Shown: in pieces, positions 1 through 5,721 of the stretch
Position numbering within the stretch: position 1 is the stretch's first letter
Layout: every line of letters begins with the position of its first letter
DNA from: Solirubrobacteraceae bacterium
Lineage (GTDB): Bacteria; Actinomycetota; Thermoleophilia; Solirubrobacterales; Solirubrobacteraceae
DNA length: 6,352 nucleotides
Direction: 5' to 3'
Assembly (NCBI GenBank): GCA_030043235.1
Contig: JASHYF010000376.1
Coordinates: forward strand, 1 to 6,352
Made by a program: the position numbers and the translations under genes
The notes under the pieces: generated by a model
What the model was told of the DNA's origin: nothing
Seen by the model: only the letters and a program-made list of their open reading frames with translations
Databases searched by the model: none

Positions 1-1
1 A

Positions 2-499
2 GACCATGTCGTCGTTCTCGCTCGCGTCGAGGGCGAGCTTGAGCCCTTTGGTCTGCCATTCAAGTGCCTTGGCGTGCAGTCCAACGCCCGCGTAAGCGGT
101 TCCCGCTGCCTGGTGCAGCCACGGGTCGTGCGGGTCTTCTCGCTCGGCTTTCAGCCAAGCGTCGTCGGCCTCCTGGGTGCGCCCGGCGCGAAGCAGTAGA
201 TCGGCTATCAGTGCCTGCGCGCTGGGATGGTCGTCGAGATGACCGTCCCAGCCGGCGGCTACGGCTTGGCGCATCGCGTCGATCGCGTCCTCGAAGCGCC
301 CGAGTTGCTCGTAGGCGTAGGCAAGCTCGTCCAGATAGCCAGCGCGGTGTGACTCGGTCTCTGAAAGCCCGATCGCGCGTGTGATGAGACGAACGCGCGC
401 TTGGTTGTCATCGCGCTCACGGGCCACCTCGAGCTCACGCTCGATCGCCTGAAGGTCAGCCACGCACCGAAGGCTATCTGGGAGCACCGAGCGCGTCAT
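2..499 (-). CDS. Tetratricopeptide-repeat protein, 5' part (runs off left edge)
   Basis: Read on the minus strand, this frame is open from the window edge up to a stop at 599-601. The ATG at 497-499 is the only in-frame ATG upstream of the repeats and gives a protein opening MTRSVLPDSLRCVADLQAIE, with 166 residues inside the window. Three helix-turn-helix units look like TPRs: about residues 51-84 (contains YLDELAYAYEQLGRFEDAI), 93-122 (ALIADLLLRAGRTQEADDAW) and 126-159 (AAGTAYAGVGLHAKALEWQ). TPRs are protein-binding scaffolds, so a partner or reaction cannot be named from this. I recall similar actinobacterial proteins that carry further C-terminal sequence, which would lie beyond the window. 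The codon use and repeat structure are convincing, whereas all forward frames over this stretch are arginine-rich shadows. The frame stays open upstream to 598, so an earlier non-ATG start, or an N-terminus removed by the neighbouring IS701-like insertion, is possible. Confidence 0.8.
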   Translation of the reverse strand, partial: MTRSVLPDSLRCVADLQAIERELEVARERDDNQARVRLITRAIGLSETESHRAGYLDELAYAYEQLGRFEDAIDAMRQAVAAGWDGHLDDHPSAQALIADLLLRAGRTQEADDAWLKAEREDPHDPWLHQAAGTAYAGVGLHAKALEWQTKGLKLALDASENDDMV

Positions 500-650
500 C
501 CGATAGAGCTCACGGGCGCGCGCGATCTGGATCGCCGCGCGCGAGGGACAAGGAGGGGTCGCGGCGCCCCCGAATCCGGTGGACGTAAACCGATCTGGTC
601 ACAGGATCGCTCTCAACGTGCCTGTGGCCTTGGACCAGGGGGTCGCCGCT

Positions 651-1223
651 ATGCCCAGTTCGCTTGCCGGACTGTTGTCCCTGCTCGCACCGTGCTTCAC
701 GCAACCCACGTTTCAGACGTTCAGCATGCTGATGGTCGGGTTCGTTGGGCGGATCCGAGACTGCACTGTCACGGGGATGCTCCAGGCCGCTGGCCTGGCC
801 GGTAGCTGGCATCACAGCCGTGCGCACGACTTCTTCGCCTACCGGCGCTGGAACCCCGACGAGCTCGGCCTGCGGCTGCTGGACTTCCTCATCGTCGCGT
901 TCGTGAAGCCCGGCGCGCCGATCCGTCTCGCCGTCGATGACACGCTGTTCGGCCGCTCCGGACGCAAGGTATGGGGCGCGCACTACCTCCATGACGGCGC
1001 CCAACCGGAGGGCTCCGGGCGCAGGACCCGCTGGGGGAACTGCTGGGTGCACGTGGTGCTCGTCGTCGAGCTTCCGTGCTTGGGCGGCAGACAGGTTGGC
1101 CTGCCTATCCTGTTCCGGCTGTTCCGACCCAAGGACCAGGCTCACCCCGACCGGCCCTCCCAGCCAGAGCTGGCCAGGGCGCTGATCGACATGGTCATCA
1201 CGCGGTTCGCTGACCGTTGTTGA
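651..1223 (+). pseudogene. IS701-like (DDE_5 superfamily) transposase, N-terminal fragment
   Basis: The frame encodes 190 residues from the ATG at 651. That start is preceded by a G-rich stretch (agggggt) about eight bases upstream, and the reading frame could extend back to an ATG at 579. Family-like features are the N-terminal helical region, SWHHSRAHDFFAYRRWNPDE (residues 52-71), and the first catalytic-aspartate block IRLAVDDTLFGRSGRKVWGA (91-110, D96/D97), followed by the CWVHVVLVVELP strand (131-142). Transposases of this group are usually about 400 residues long, so the second aspartate and the glutamate are absent and the protein cannot be catalytic. Homology ends at about codon 189 (RFADR). 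The last codon (Cys) and the stop TGA (1221-1223) are bases of the inverted repeat of the adjacent transposon. The missing C-terminal half is not found on the other side of that transposon. The family name is from recognition of motifs; IS4-like relatives are the alternative. Confidence 0.75.
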
Positions 1224-1248
1224 GCGCCAAGCTGGATGGTGATGGCGG
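1218..1248 (+). repeat. Left terminal inverted repeat
   Basis: TGTTGA at 1218-1223 is followed by an 11-base spacer and GATGGTGATGGCGG at 1235-1248. The right end has the reverse complement with the same spacing (5691-5721). The match extends four bases outward (CCGT at 1214-1217 against ACGG at 5722-5725), so the true terminus could be 1214. Those four bases, however, also fit the reading frames of the flanking transposase fragments. The TG...CA terminus is typical of DDE elements of the Mu/Tn7 type. Confidence 0.85.
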
Positions 1249-1291
1249 GGGCGTTCTGCGACAGGCTGCGTGATGGTGCGCGCGTCGTCGG

Positions 1292-1318
1292 TGAGCTGAC
1301 GGCGGGATGATGGCGGGG
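1292..1318 (+). repeat. Internal copy of the left-end repeat (possible second transposase site)
   Basis: TGAGC at 1292-1296, eight bases, then GGATGATGGCGGGG at 1305-1318. The left terminal repeat reads TGAGC at 1221-1225, eight bases, then GGATGGTGATGGCGGGG at 1234-1250, so this copy differs mainly by a 3-base deletion and lies 71 bp further in. Direct-orientation subterminal copies are typical of transposase binding arrays at Tn7 and Tn5053 ends. The repeat itself is seen directly; its binding role is inferred. Confidence 0.5.
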
Positions 1319-1331
1319 AGCCTGTTGAGTC

Positions 1332-1376
1332 GGGGCCCCCTCGCCGAAGCCTTGGCGGTATAGACGAGAGGGCCCC
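1332..1376. promoter_or_regulatory. Long GC-rich palindrome upstream of the first transposon gene
   Basis: GGGGCCCCCTCG (1332-1343) pairs with CGAGAGGGCCCC (1365-1376): 12 bp with one mismatch around a 21-base loop. The loop side can also form a smaller CGCC/GGCG stem (1342-1345 with 1354-1357). A TATAGA hexamer (1359-1364) lies in the loop but has no convincing -35 at the right distance. The palindrome ends about nine bases before the probable ribosome-binding site of the next gene. It could therefore be an operator bound by the HTH protein encoded just downstream, a leader hairpin, or a terminator against read-in transcription. No T-run follows it, which weakens the terminator reading. Confidence 0.45.
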
Positions 1377-1398
1377 TGATCCCCGGTGAGGGGGCGTC

Positions 1399-1992
1399 CT
1401 GCTTATCGTCGCAGATGATCCAGTCGCAGTCGAGGCGGACTTGACTGCGGGGCGTTTTCGCTGCCCGCTTTGCGGGGGTGTGCTGGGCCCTTGGGGGCGC
1501 ACACGCCGACGGCGCCTGCGCACGCGCGGTGGGGTGCGGTGGTTGCGGCCGAGGCGCGGTTGTTGCCGGGAGCGCTCGTGTCGCAAAACGCATGTGCTCT
1601 GCCCGGATGTCTGTCTCGCGCGCCGGCGTTCCTCGGCGGCGCTGATCGGCGAGGCGCTCATGGCCCGTGAGGGCTACCGCAAGGCCGCTTTGCGCCTCGA
1701 TTTGCCGGCGGAGACGGTGCGCGCCTGGCGGGCTCGGTTTCGGGAGCGCGCGCCGCCGATCACCGCTCACTTCCTGGGTTGGCAGCGGGCGCTGGATGCC
1801 GCGTTCGCTCTGCCTGCCGGCGGCGCCTCGGAGTTTGAGGATGCGCTGGAGGCGATCGGCTGCTGCGCACGGGCGGCGTCGTTGGTGCTGGGGCGCCGGC
1901 CGCCGTGGTCGTGGGCTTCTGCGATCACTGCAGGCACGTTGCTCAGCAACACGTTTCCGGCTTGGGGCGGCCCCGATCGAGCGCTTCGATGA
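1399..1992 (+). CDS. Zinc-ribbon/helix-turn-helix protein (DUF6431-like), first gene of the transposon
   Basis: Counting from the TTG at 1441, an N-terminal zinc ribbon is built from CPLCGG (C8, C11) and a second cysteine group in GCCRERSCRKTHVLCP (C41/C42, C47), with a hallmark THVL segment. A helix-turn-helix follows at about residues 75-100 (EGYRKAALRLDLPAETVRAW), then a helical C-terminal region with ASAITAGTLLSN (159-170). The layout matches what I recall as DUF6431, short actinobacterial proteins found with transposase genes. Start choice: no in-frame ATG exists. The frame opens after a stop at 1387-1389, and CTG at 1399 follows a GAGGGGG stretch (1388-1394) at a suitable distance. It adds LLIVADDPVAVEAD, which resembles the family's usual N-terminus; TTG at 1441 is the alternative. 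The stop lies 38 bases before the transposase ATG. Likely roles are DNA recognition, either of the element's ends, of an operator, or of a target. Function is unproven. Confidence 0.7.
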   Translation: MLIVADDPVAVEADLTAGRFRCPLCGGVLGPWGRTRRRRLRTRGGVRWLRPRRGCCRERSCRKTHVLCPDVCLARRRSSAALIGEALMAREGYRKAALRLDLPAETVRAWRARFRERAPPITAHFLGWQRALDAAFALPAGGASEFEDALEAIGCCARAASLVLGRRPPWSWASAITAGTLLSNTFPAWGGPDRALR

Positions 1993-2018
1993 CGCTCAGG
2001 TTCCCGAGAGCGATGTTT

Positions 2019-2023
2019 GGAGG
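2019..2023 (+). promoter_or_regulatory. Ribosome-binding site fixing the transposase start
   Basis: GGAGG lies seven bases before the ATG at 2031. It favours that start over the upstream in-frame ATGs at 1905, 1989 and 2013, whose codons overlap or crowd the end of the zinc-ribbon gene and add a low-complexity N-terminus that does not look conserved. Confidence 0.75.
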
Positions 2024-2030
2024 CGTTGCG

Positions 2031-3380
2031 ATGGACACAGATGCAGAGAGGGCGCGTGAGGTCGCGCTGTTCAGGTACTCCCTGGCTCGCGGAGCGGCAG
2101 ATGCTGCGCTGAGCGGCCGCCAGCGTGGTGCGATGGTCAGGGAGCTGGCCGCGCGTGAGCATCTGGGCCCTGATGGGCGCTGGGTCACGGTCTCGCGGAG
2201 CACGCTTGAACGCTGGGTTCGCCGCTGCCGCGCCGGCGGCTTCCAGGCGCTGGTGCCCGCTCCACGGCGTGTGCAGAACAAGACGCCCGAGCGGATCCTT
2301 GCGCTGGCGTTGGCGCTGCGACGCGAGCAGAGTGCGCGCACCGCCGCGCAGATCAGGCGGATCATTCTGGAGGCCGAGGGTGCCGCGCCGTCAGAGCGCA
2401 CGATCCAGCGCCACCTGGTCGCTGCGGGGCTGCTCTGGAAGGGGCAGGTGACTTCAAGCGCGCTCGGGCGCTTCGAGGCCTGCGCCCCGAATGAGCTCTG
2501 GACCGGCGATGCGCTTCACGGACCGCTGGTCGAGGAGAAAAGGGCGATCCTCTTCGCCTACATCGATGATCACAGCCGCCTGCTGACAGGCTATCGATGG
2601 GGCCTGCGCGAGGATGTGATGAGCGCCAGCCGGGCGCTGCGCGAGGGGATGGCCTGCCGCGGGCTGCCCGGCGCGCTGTATCTCGATAACGGCAGCCCGT
2701 TTGTCTGCTCCCAGCTTTTGCGTTCCTGCGCGGTGCTCGGGATTCGTCTGATTCACAGCCGGCCGGGTCGGCCGGAGGGGCGGGGGAAGATAGAGCGCGT
2801 TTTTCGCACGATCCGCAGCCAGTTTCTGGTTGAGCTGGAGGGCAAGAAGCTCAGCGGCGTCAGCCAGCTCGAAGCCTATTTTCAGGCGTGGGTCGAGTCG
2901 GTCTATCACCGGGCGATTCACAGTGAGACCGGCCAGAGCCCGCTGGAGCGCTTCCTTGCCGCGGGCGCGCCCGCGGGCGTGGAGCAGGCACGGCTGCGTG
3001 AGGCGTTTCTCTGGAGCGAGGCCCGCACGGTCTCAAAGACCGCGACCGTCAGCCTGCACGAGAACACCTACGAGGTCGACCCTGAGCTGGCCGGCTTTCG
3101 CGTCGAGCTTCTCTTCGATCCGCTTGAGCTGCAGGAGATTGAGGTGCGTCTGCATGGCCGCAGCGCCGGTCGTGCCGTCCCGCTGCAGATCCGTCGTCAC
3201 GTGCATCCGCGGGCCAGAGCTCGAGACCCCGAGCAGGCGCCGAGCACCAGGATCGACTACCTGCGCCTGATCACAGAGGCTCACCGGGAGGGCCTGCGCC
3301 AGCGCATCGACTATCGAGATCTCCCCAAAGCCGGTCAGGCCGATGCCAACGCCGATAAGACCGAGGAGGCCGAGCAATGA
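2031..3380 (+). CDS. DD(35)E transposase, Mu/TnsB/TniA-like (rve integrase core)
   Basis: The protein has 449 residues from the ATG at 2031. The N-terminal 130 residues hold two helix-turn-helix-like segments (about 20-65, ending STLERWVRRC, and 83-132, containing RTAAQIRRIILEAEG and SERTIQRHLVAAGL), expected to bind the inverted repeats. The RNase H-like core follows: D160 in NELWTGDALHG, D219 in ALYLDNGSPF and E255 in GRGKIERVFRTIR. There are 35 residues between the second Asp and the Glu, so the catalytic triad is complete. YIDDHSRLLTGY (177-188) is the usual second strand. A C-terminal beta-barrel of Mu-transposase C type is suggested by TVSLHENTYEVDPELAGFRV (339-358) and FDPLELQEIEVRLHGR (362-377), and the tail is charged. 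It would cut and join the transposon ends. The stop overlaps the next start as ATGA, so it should be co-translated with the ATPase. The family level is certain; whether it groups with TniA/TnsB, IS481 or IS21 IstA needs a tree. Confidence 0.93.
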   Translation: MDTDAERAREVALFRYSLARGAADAALSGRQRGAMVRELAAREHLGPDGRWVTVSRSTLERWVRRCRAGGFQALVPAPRRVQNKTPERILALALALRREQSARTAAQIRRIILEAEGAAPSERTIQRHLVAAGLLWKGQVTSSALGRFEACAPNELWTGDALHGPLVEEKRAILFAYIDDHSRLLTGYRWGLREDVMSASRALREGMACRGLPGALYLDNGSPFVCSQLLRSCAVLGIRLIHSRPGRPEGRGKIERVFRTIRSQFLVELEGKKLSGVSQLEAYFQAWVESVYHRAIHSETGQSPLERFLAAGAPAGVEQARLREAFLWSEARTVSKTATVSLHENTYEVDPELAGFRVELLFDPLELQEIEVRLHGRSAGRAVPLQIRRHVHPRARARDPEQAPSTRIDYLRLITEAHREGLRQRIDYRDLPKAGQADANADKTEEAEQ

Positions 3381-4192
3381 GCATCGAGACCCTGCGCGCG
3401 CACTGGGGCTTCACGCGCACCCCGTTCACCAAGGAGCTGGCCCCCTCGATGCTCTTCGGATCGCGATCTCATGAGGAGGCGCTCGCGCGGATTACCTGGA
3501 TCATCTCCGAGCGGGCGCTGGGGGTGATCACGGGCGAGGTCGGTGCCGGCAAGACGGTCGCCGCACGCGCCGCCACCGCTGCGTTGGATGGCAGCCGCCA
3601 CACGCTGATCTACCTGCCGAACCCTGTGATCGGTGCCCGCGGGATCTACGCGGAGATCGTGCGCGCGCTCGGGGAGAGCCCGCGCTTTCACACTGCGCAG
3701 CTGATCGCCCAGGCCCGGGAGGCGCTCGAGGCCGAGGAGACTGAGCGCGGCCGCCGCGTGATCCTCATCTTCGACGAGGCTCACATGCTCTCCGCCGAGC
3801 AGCTCGAGCAGCTGCGGATGCTGACCAACTCCGAGATGGACTCGCGCGCCGCTTTCGCTTGCCTTCTGCTCGGCCAGCCGACGCTGCGCAAGCGTCTGCG
3901 CCAGGCGGCGTTCGCGGCACTTGATCAGCGGATCGCGCTGCGCTGCGCAATCGAGGGCATGGACACGGCTGAGACCGGCGCCTACATCGCCCACCACCTG
4001 CGGCTCGCCGGGCGCGAGGACACGATCTTCTCCGATGACGCGATCGCGCTGATCGCCGAGGTCTCGCGCGGGCTGCCGCGGCAGATCAACAACCTCTCAA
4101 CCCAGACGCTGATCGCCGCCTACGCGCAGAAAAAGTCGATCTGCGACGAGCGCTCAGCGCAGGCCGCCGTCGCGGAGATCGCAGCTGAATGA
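3377..4192 (+). CDS. AAA+ ATPase, ExeA/TniB/TnsC-like transposition partner
   Basis: The protein has 271 residues. The opening LRAHWGFTRTPFTKEL (6-21) is the ExeA/GspA-type N-terminal motif. Walker A is GEVGAGKT (53-60), Walker B is VILIFDEAH (128-136, D133/E134), sensor 1 lies in CLLLGQP (162-168), an arginine-bearing segment is LDQRIALR (182-189), and sensor 2 is GLPRQINNL (232-240). All the motifs needed for ATP hydrolysis are present. Many ExeA-type ATPases serve secretion, but here the gene overlaps the DDE transposase gene upstream and the DUF3987 gene downstream by four bases each (ATGA). That makes it the MuB/TnsC/TniB equivalent, expected to bind target DNA, form filaments and activate the transposase. 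The start is fixed by the overlap and by the conserved N-terminus. It lacks the C-terminal extension that TnsC uses to contact other Tn7 proteins, as far as length can show. Confidence 0.93.
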   Translation: MSIETLRAHWGFTRTPFTKELAPSMLFGSRSHEEALARITWIISERALGVITGEVGAGKTVAARAATAALDGSRHTLIYLPNPVIGARGIYAEIVRALGESPRFHTAQLIAQAREALEAEETERGRRVILIFDEAHMLSAEQLEQLRMLTNSEMDSRAAFACLLLGQPTLRKRLRQAAFAALDQRIALRCAIEGMDTAETGAYIAHHLRLAGREDTIFSDDAIALIAEVSRGLPRQINNLSTQTLIAAYAQKKSICDERSAQAAVAEIAAE

Positions 4193-5478
4193 GCGAGCAG
4201 ATCCACGAGCCCGCACAAGCCGAGCTGCCCGCCCCCGCGCTCTGGCCGGCAGCGCCGGAGCGCTGCGCCTACTACGGCCTGCCCGGCGCGATCGTCGCCG
4301 CGATCTCCCCCCACACCGAGGCGGACCCCGTCGCGATCCTCGCCCAGCTGCTGATCGCCTGCGGCGCGCTGATCGGGCGCGGCGCCCACTTCCGTGTCGA
4401 GGCCAGCCTTCATCACCCCAACGAGTTCTGCCTGCTGATCGGAGACACAGCCAAGGCCCGCAAGGGATCCTCCTTCGACCATGTCGCGCGCCTGCTCTGC
4501 GCCGCGCAGAGCGACTTCCATGATCGTCTCAGCTCGGGTCTGAGCTCTGGCGAGGGGCTGATCTGGTCGGTTCGCGACCCGCAAGGTCCCGACGCCGGCG
4601 CCAAGGACGCCCGCCTATTGATCAGCGAGCCGGAGTTCGCGAGCGTGCTGAAGTCCACCGCGCGCGAGATCTCGACGCTCTCCCCGGTGCTCCGCAGCGC
4701 TTGGGACGCGCGCCCGCTTGCGCTTCTGACACGCACCGCGCCGGCACGCGCGAGCGCCGCGCACATCGCGATCATCGGTCACATCACCGCCGCCGAGCTT
4801 GCCCACCACACCACCAGAGTCGAGCTCGCAAACGGCTTCCTGAACAGGTTCATCCTGCTCGCCTGCCGGCGCGTGCGCCTTCTGCCCGAGGGCGGAGACC
4901 CAGAGCCGCTCGCCGGCACCGGGCTGACCGCGGTGCTCTCCCAGACACTCAAGCACGCCGCTCGTGCCGGGCAGGTCACCATGGACGAGCAGACACGGAT
5001 GATCTGGCGCGAGATCTACCCGCGCCTGAGCGAAGCGCAGGATGGCCTGCCCGGCGCGCTCTGCGCCCGCGCGGAGGCACACACCGTCCGCCTCGCGCTC
5101 ATCCACGCGCTGCTCGACGGGCAGCGGCAGATCAAGCCGGAGCACCTGCACGCCGCGCTCGCGCTCTGGAACTACGCCTCCCGCTGCGCCAACTGGGCGC
5201 TCGGCGCTCACACCGGCGACCCGCTCGCCGAGCAGATCCACGCCGCTCTCGCACGCTCCCCCGACGGGCTCACCCGCACCCAGCTGCGTGACCTCTTCGC
5301 TCGCAACCGGTCAGGAGAAGAGATCCAGCAGGCGCTCACACGCCTCGCCGCCACCGGCAGGGCCTCCAGCCGCCACGCGGCCACAGCCGGCCGCCCCGCC
5401 GAGCTTTGGAACGCCACTGCACCACCAGTCGCCTCGCCCGTCCGCGAGACGGACAGTTTGCGCGCAGCGCAACCCTGA
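4189..5478 (+). CDS. DUF3987-like putative ATPase/helicase with C-terminal winged helix
   Basis: The protein has 429 residues; its ATG overlaps the ATPase stop. The first 75 residues (YGLPGAIVAAISPHTEADPV at 29-48, then helix) resemble the entry to DUF3987 proteins, a RecA-like P-loop family common in phages, plasmids and islands. The nucleotide-binding loop is LLIGDTAKARKGSS (82-95), with K92-G93 in the reverse of the usual GK order, a variant I recall in this family. A Walker B-like strand is RLLISEPEF (142-150), followed by the LSPVLRSAWDARPL block (164-177) and the sensor-like HIAIIGHIT (192-200) and NGFLNRFILL (215-224). Residues 345-408 form a likely winged helix: SPDGLTRTQLRDLF, a recognition helix EEIQQALTRLAATG, and a GRPAELW wing. 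A role in DNA remodelling, replication or target choice is inferred from the operon position; nothing shows it directly. It is not TniQ, a resolvase or a known cargo gene. Confidence 0.8.
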   Translation: MSEQIHEPAQAELPAPALWPAAPERCAYYGLPGAIVAAISPHTEADPVAILAQLLIACGALIGRGAHFRVEASLHHPNEFCLLIGDTAKARKGSSFDHVARLLCAAQSDFHDRLSSGLSSGEGLIWSVRDPQGPDAGAKDARLLISEPEFASVLKSTAREISTLSPVLRSAWDARPLALLTRTAPARASAAHIAIIGHITAAELAHHTTRVELANGFLNRFILLACRRVRLLPEGGDPEPLAGTGLTAVLSQTLKHAARAGQVTMDEQTRMIWREIYPRLSEAQDGLPGALCARAEAHTVRLALIHALLDGQRQIKPEHLHAALALWNYASRCANWALGAHTGDPLAEQIHAALARSPDGLTRTQLRDLFARNRSGEEIQQALTRLAATGRASSRHAATAGRPAELWNATAPPVASPVRETDSLRAAQP

Positions 5479-5516
5479 GAGCGAGAATCAGCGAAGCGGA
5501 GCGGGCCAGTCAAGAG

Positions 5517-5561
5517 AGCCCCCGTCAGGGGGCTGGCGCCGCAGGCGCCAGGCCGAAGGCC
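5517..5561 (+). terminator. Three consecutive GC-rich hairpins after the last gene
   Basis: AGCCCCC-GTCA-GGGGGCT (5517-5534, 7-bp stem) is followed by CTGGCGCC-GCA-GGCGCCAG (5533-5551, 8-bp perfect stem sharing two bases with the first), then GGCC-GAA-GGCC (5551-5561). They start 39 bases after the operon's stop codon. There is no T-run beyond a short CTTTA, so intrinsic termination of the classical type is not assured. They could equally stabilise the 3' end of the mRNA, or act as a structured RNA or DNA element of the transposon end. Confidence 0.5.
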
Positions 5562-5595
5562 CGACCTTTACGGGACCGCGCAGCGCAGCTACGAC

Positions 5596-5607
5596 CCGCC
5601 ACCACAC
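5596..5607 (-). repeat. Subterminal repeat-like site at the right end
   Basis: CCGCCACCACAC at 5596-5607 matches the inner block of the right terminal repeat (CCGCCATCAC at 5691-5700) at nine of ten bases, in the same orientation. A weaker CGCCACC lies at 5674-5680. With the left internal copy this suggests arrays of transposase sites at both ends. The site is short and GC-rich, so chance is possible. Confidence 0.35.
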
Positions 5608-5610
5608 GAC

Positions 5611-5632
5611 GGCCGCGGCGGTCCGCCCGGCC
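5611..5632. repeat. Near-perfect GC palindrome in the right end
   Basis: GGCCG (5611-5615), one unpaired C, GGCGG (5617-5621), a central T, CCGCC (5623-5627) and CGGCC (5628-5632). As DNA it is a ten-base half-site palindrome with one bulge, so a dimeric-protein site is plausible. As RNA the loop would be too tight at the centre and some pairs would open. Confidence 0.45.
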
Positions 5633-5690
5633 ACCAAGACCTTTGGTCGTTCGGTCGTACCCCTCCCTCTGATCGCCACCCTGCGCGTCG

Positions 5691-5721
5691 CCGCCATCAC
5701 CATCTTCGATGTCCGTCAACA
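5691..5721 (-). repeat. Right terminal inverted repeat
   Basis: CCGCCATCACCATC (5691-5704), an 11-base spacer, then TCAACA (5716-5721). It is the inverse of the left repeat with identical spacing. Immediately beyond, the codons ACG GGG TTC begin the IS110 reading frame, which places the boundary at 5721/5722 or at most four bases further out. Confidence 0.85.

Larger units (their letters stand above)
5479..5690. other. Non-coding right end of the transposon
   Basis: About 210 bases between the last stop codon and the right inverted repeat. Forward frames here are proline/arginine-rich and end without family motifs, so I see no gene. It holds a run of hairpins (5517-5561), a near-perfect palindrome (5611-5632), a repeat-like site (5596-5607), a small ACCAA/TTGGT stem (about 5633-5647) and a GGTCGT direct repeat (5645-5650 and 5653-5658). 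Confidence 0.6.
1218..5721 (+). mobile_element. 4.5-kb TnsB/TnsC-like four-gene transposon with 31-bp inverted repeats
   Basis: Both ends carry the same 31-bp arrangement in inverse orientation: TGTTGA, 11 unrelated bases, then GATGGTGATGGCGG. The spacing is identical at both ends, with 20 of 31 positions matching perfectly in two blocks. All four genes point the same way and sit between the repeats, with about 180 bp (left) and 240 bp (right) of non-coding end DNA. This resembles Mu, Tn7 and Tn5053, whose DDE transposase binds several sites at each end. Gene order is zinc-ribbon/HTH, DDE transposase, AAA+ ATPase, DUF3987-like protein. IS21 (IstA/IstB) is the obvious alternative, but the ATPase has an ExeA/TniB-type N-terminus and the element has two extra genes. 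The flanking sequence is a truncated IS701-like gene on the left and a truncated IS110 gene on the right. No 5-bp direct repeat is present (ACCGT on the left, ACGGG on the right). Confidence 0.8.

Noticed and set aside
64..805. Forward open frames over the left edge
   Set aside because: Arginine-rich and motif-free; the minus strand here encodes clear TPR repeats.
1359..1364. TATAGA as a -10 promoter box
   Set aside because: No -35-like hexamer at 16-18 bases upstream; TTGAGT at 1325-1330 is too far away. It is noted in the palindrome entry only.
510..1661. Long minus-strand open frame of 383 codons
   Set aside because: It crosses the IS701 fragment and the transposon's left boundary, has a low-complexity arginine/proline/glutamine composition and no motif. 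It is a shadow of GC-rich coding on the other strand.
3335..3997. Minus-strand frame of 220 codons opposite the AAA+ gene
   Set aside because: Antisense to strong Walker A/B coding and without any recognised domain.
3377..4192. Reading the ATPase as a secretion ATPase (ExeA/GspA)
   Set aside because: The family name fits, but no secretion genes are present and it overlaps a DDE transposase gene inside inverted repeats.
5479..5721. tRNA gene, CRISPR repeat or guide-RNA array in the right end
   Set aside because: No cloverleaf, no T-loop GTTCRA context and no regularly spaced repeats; the hairpins differ from each other.
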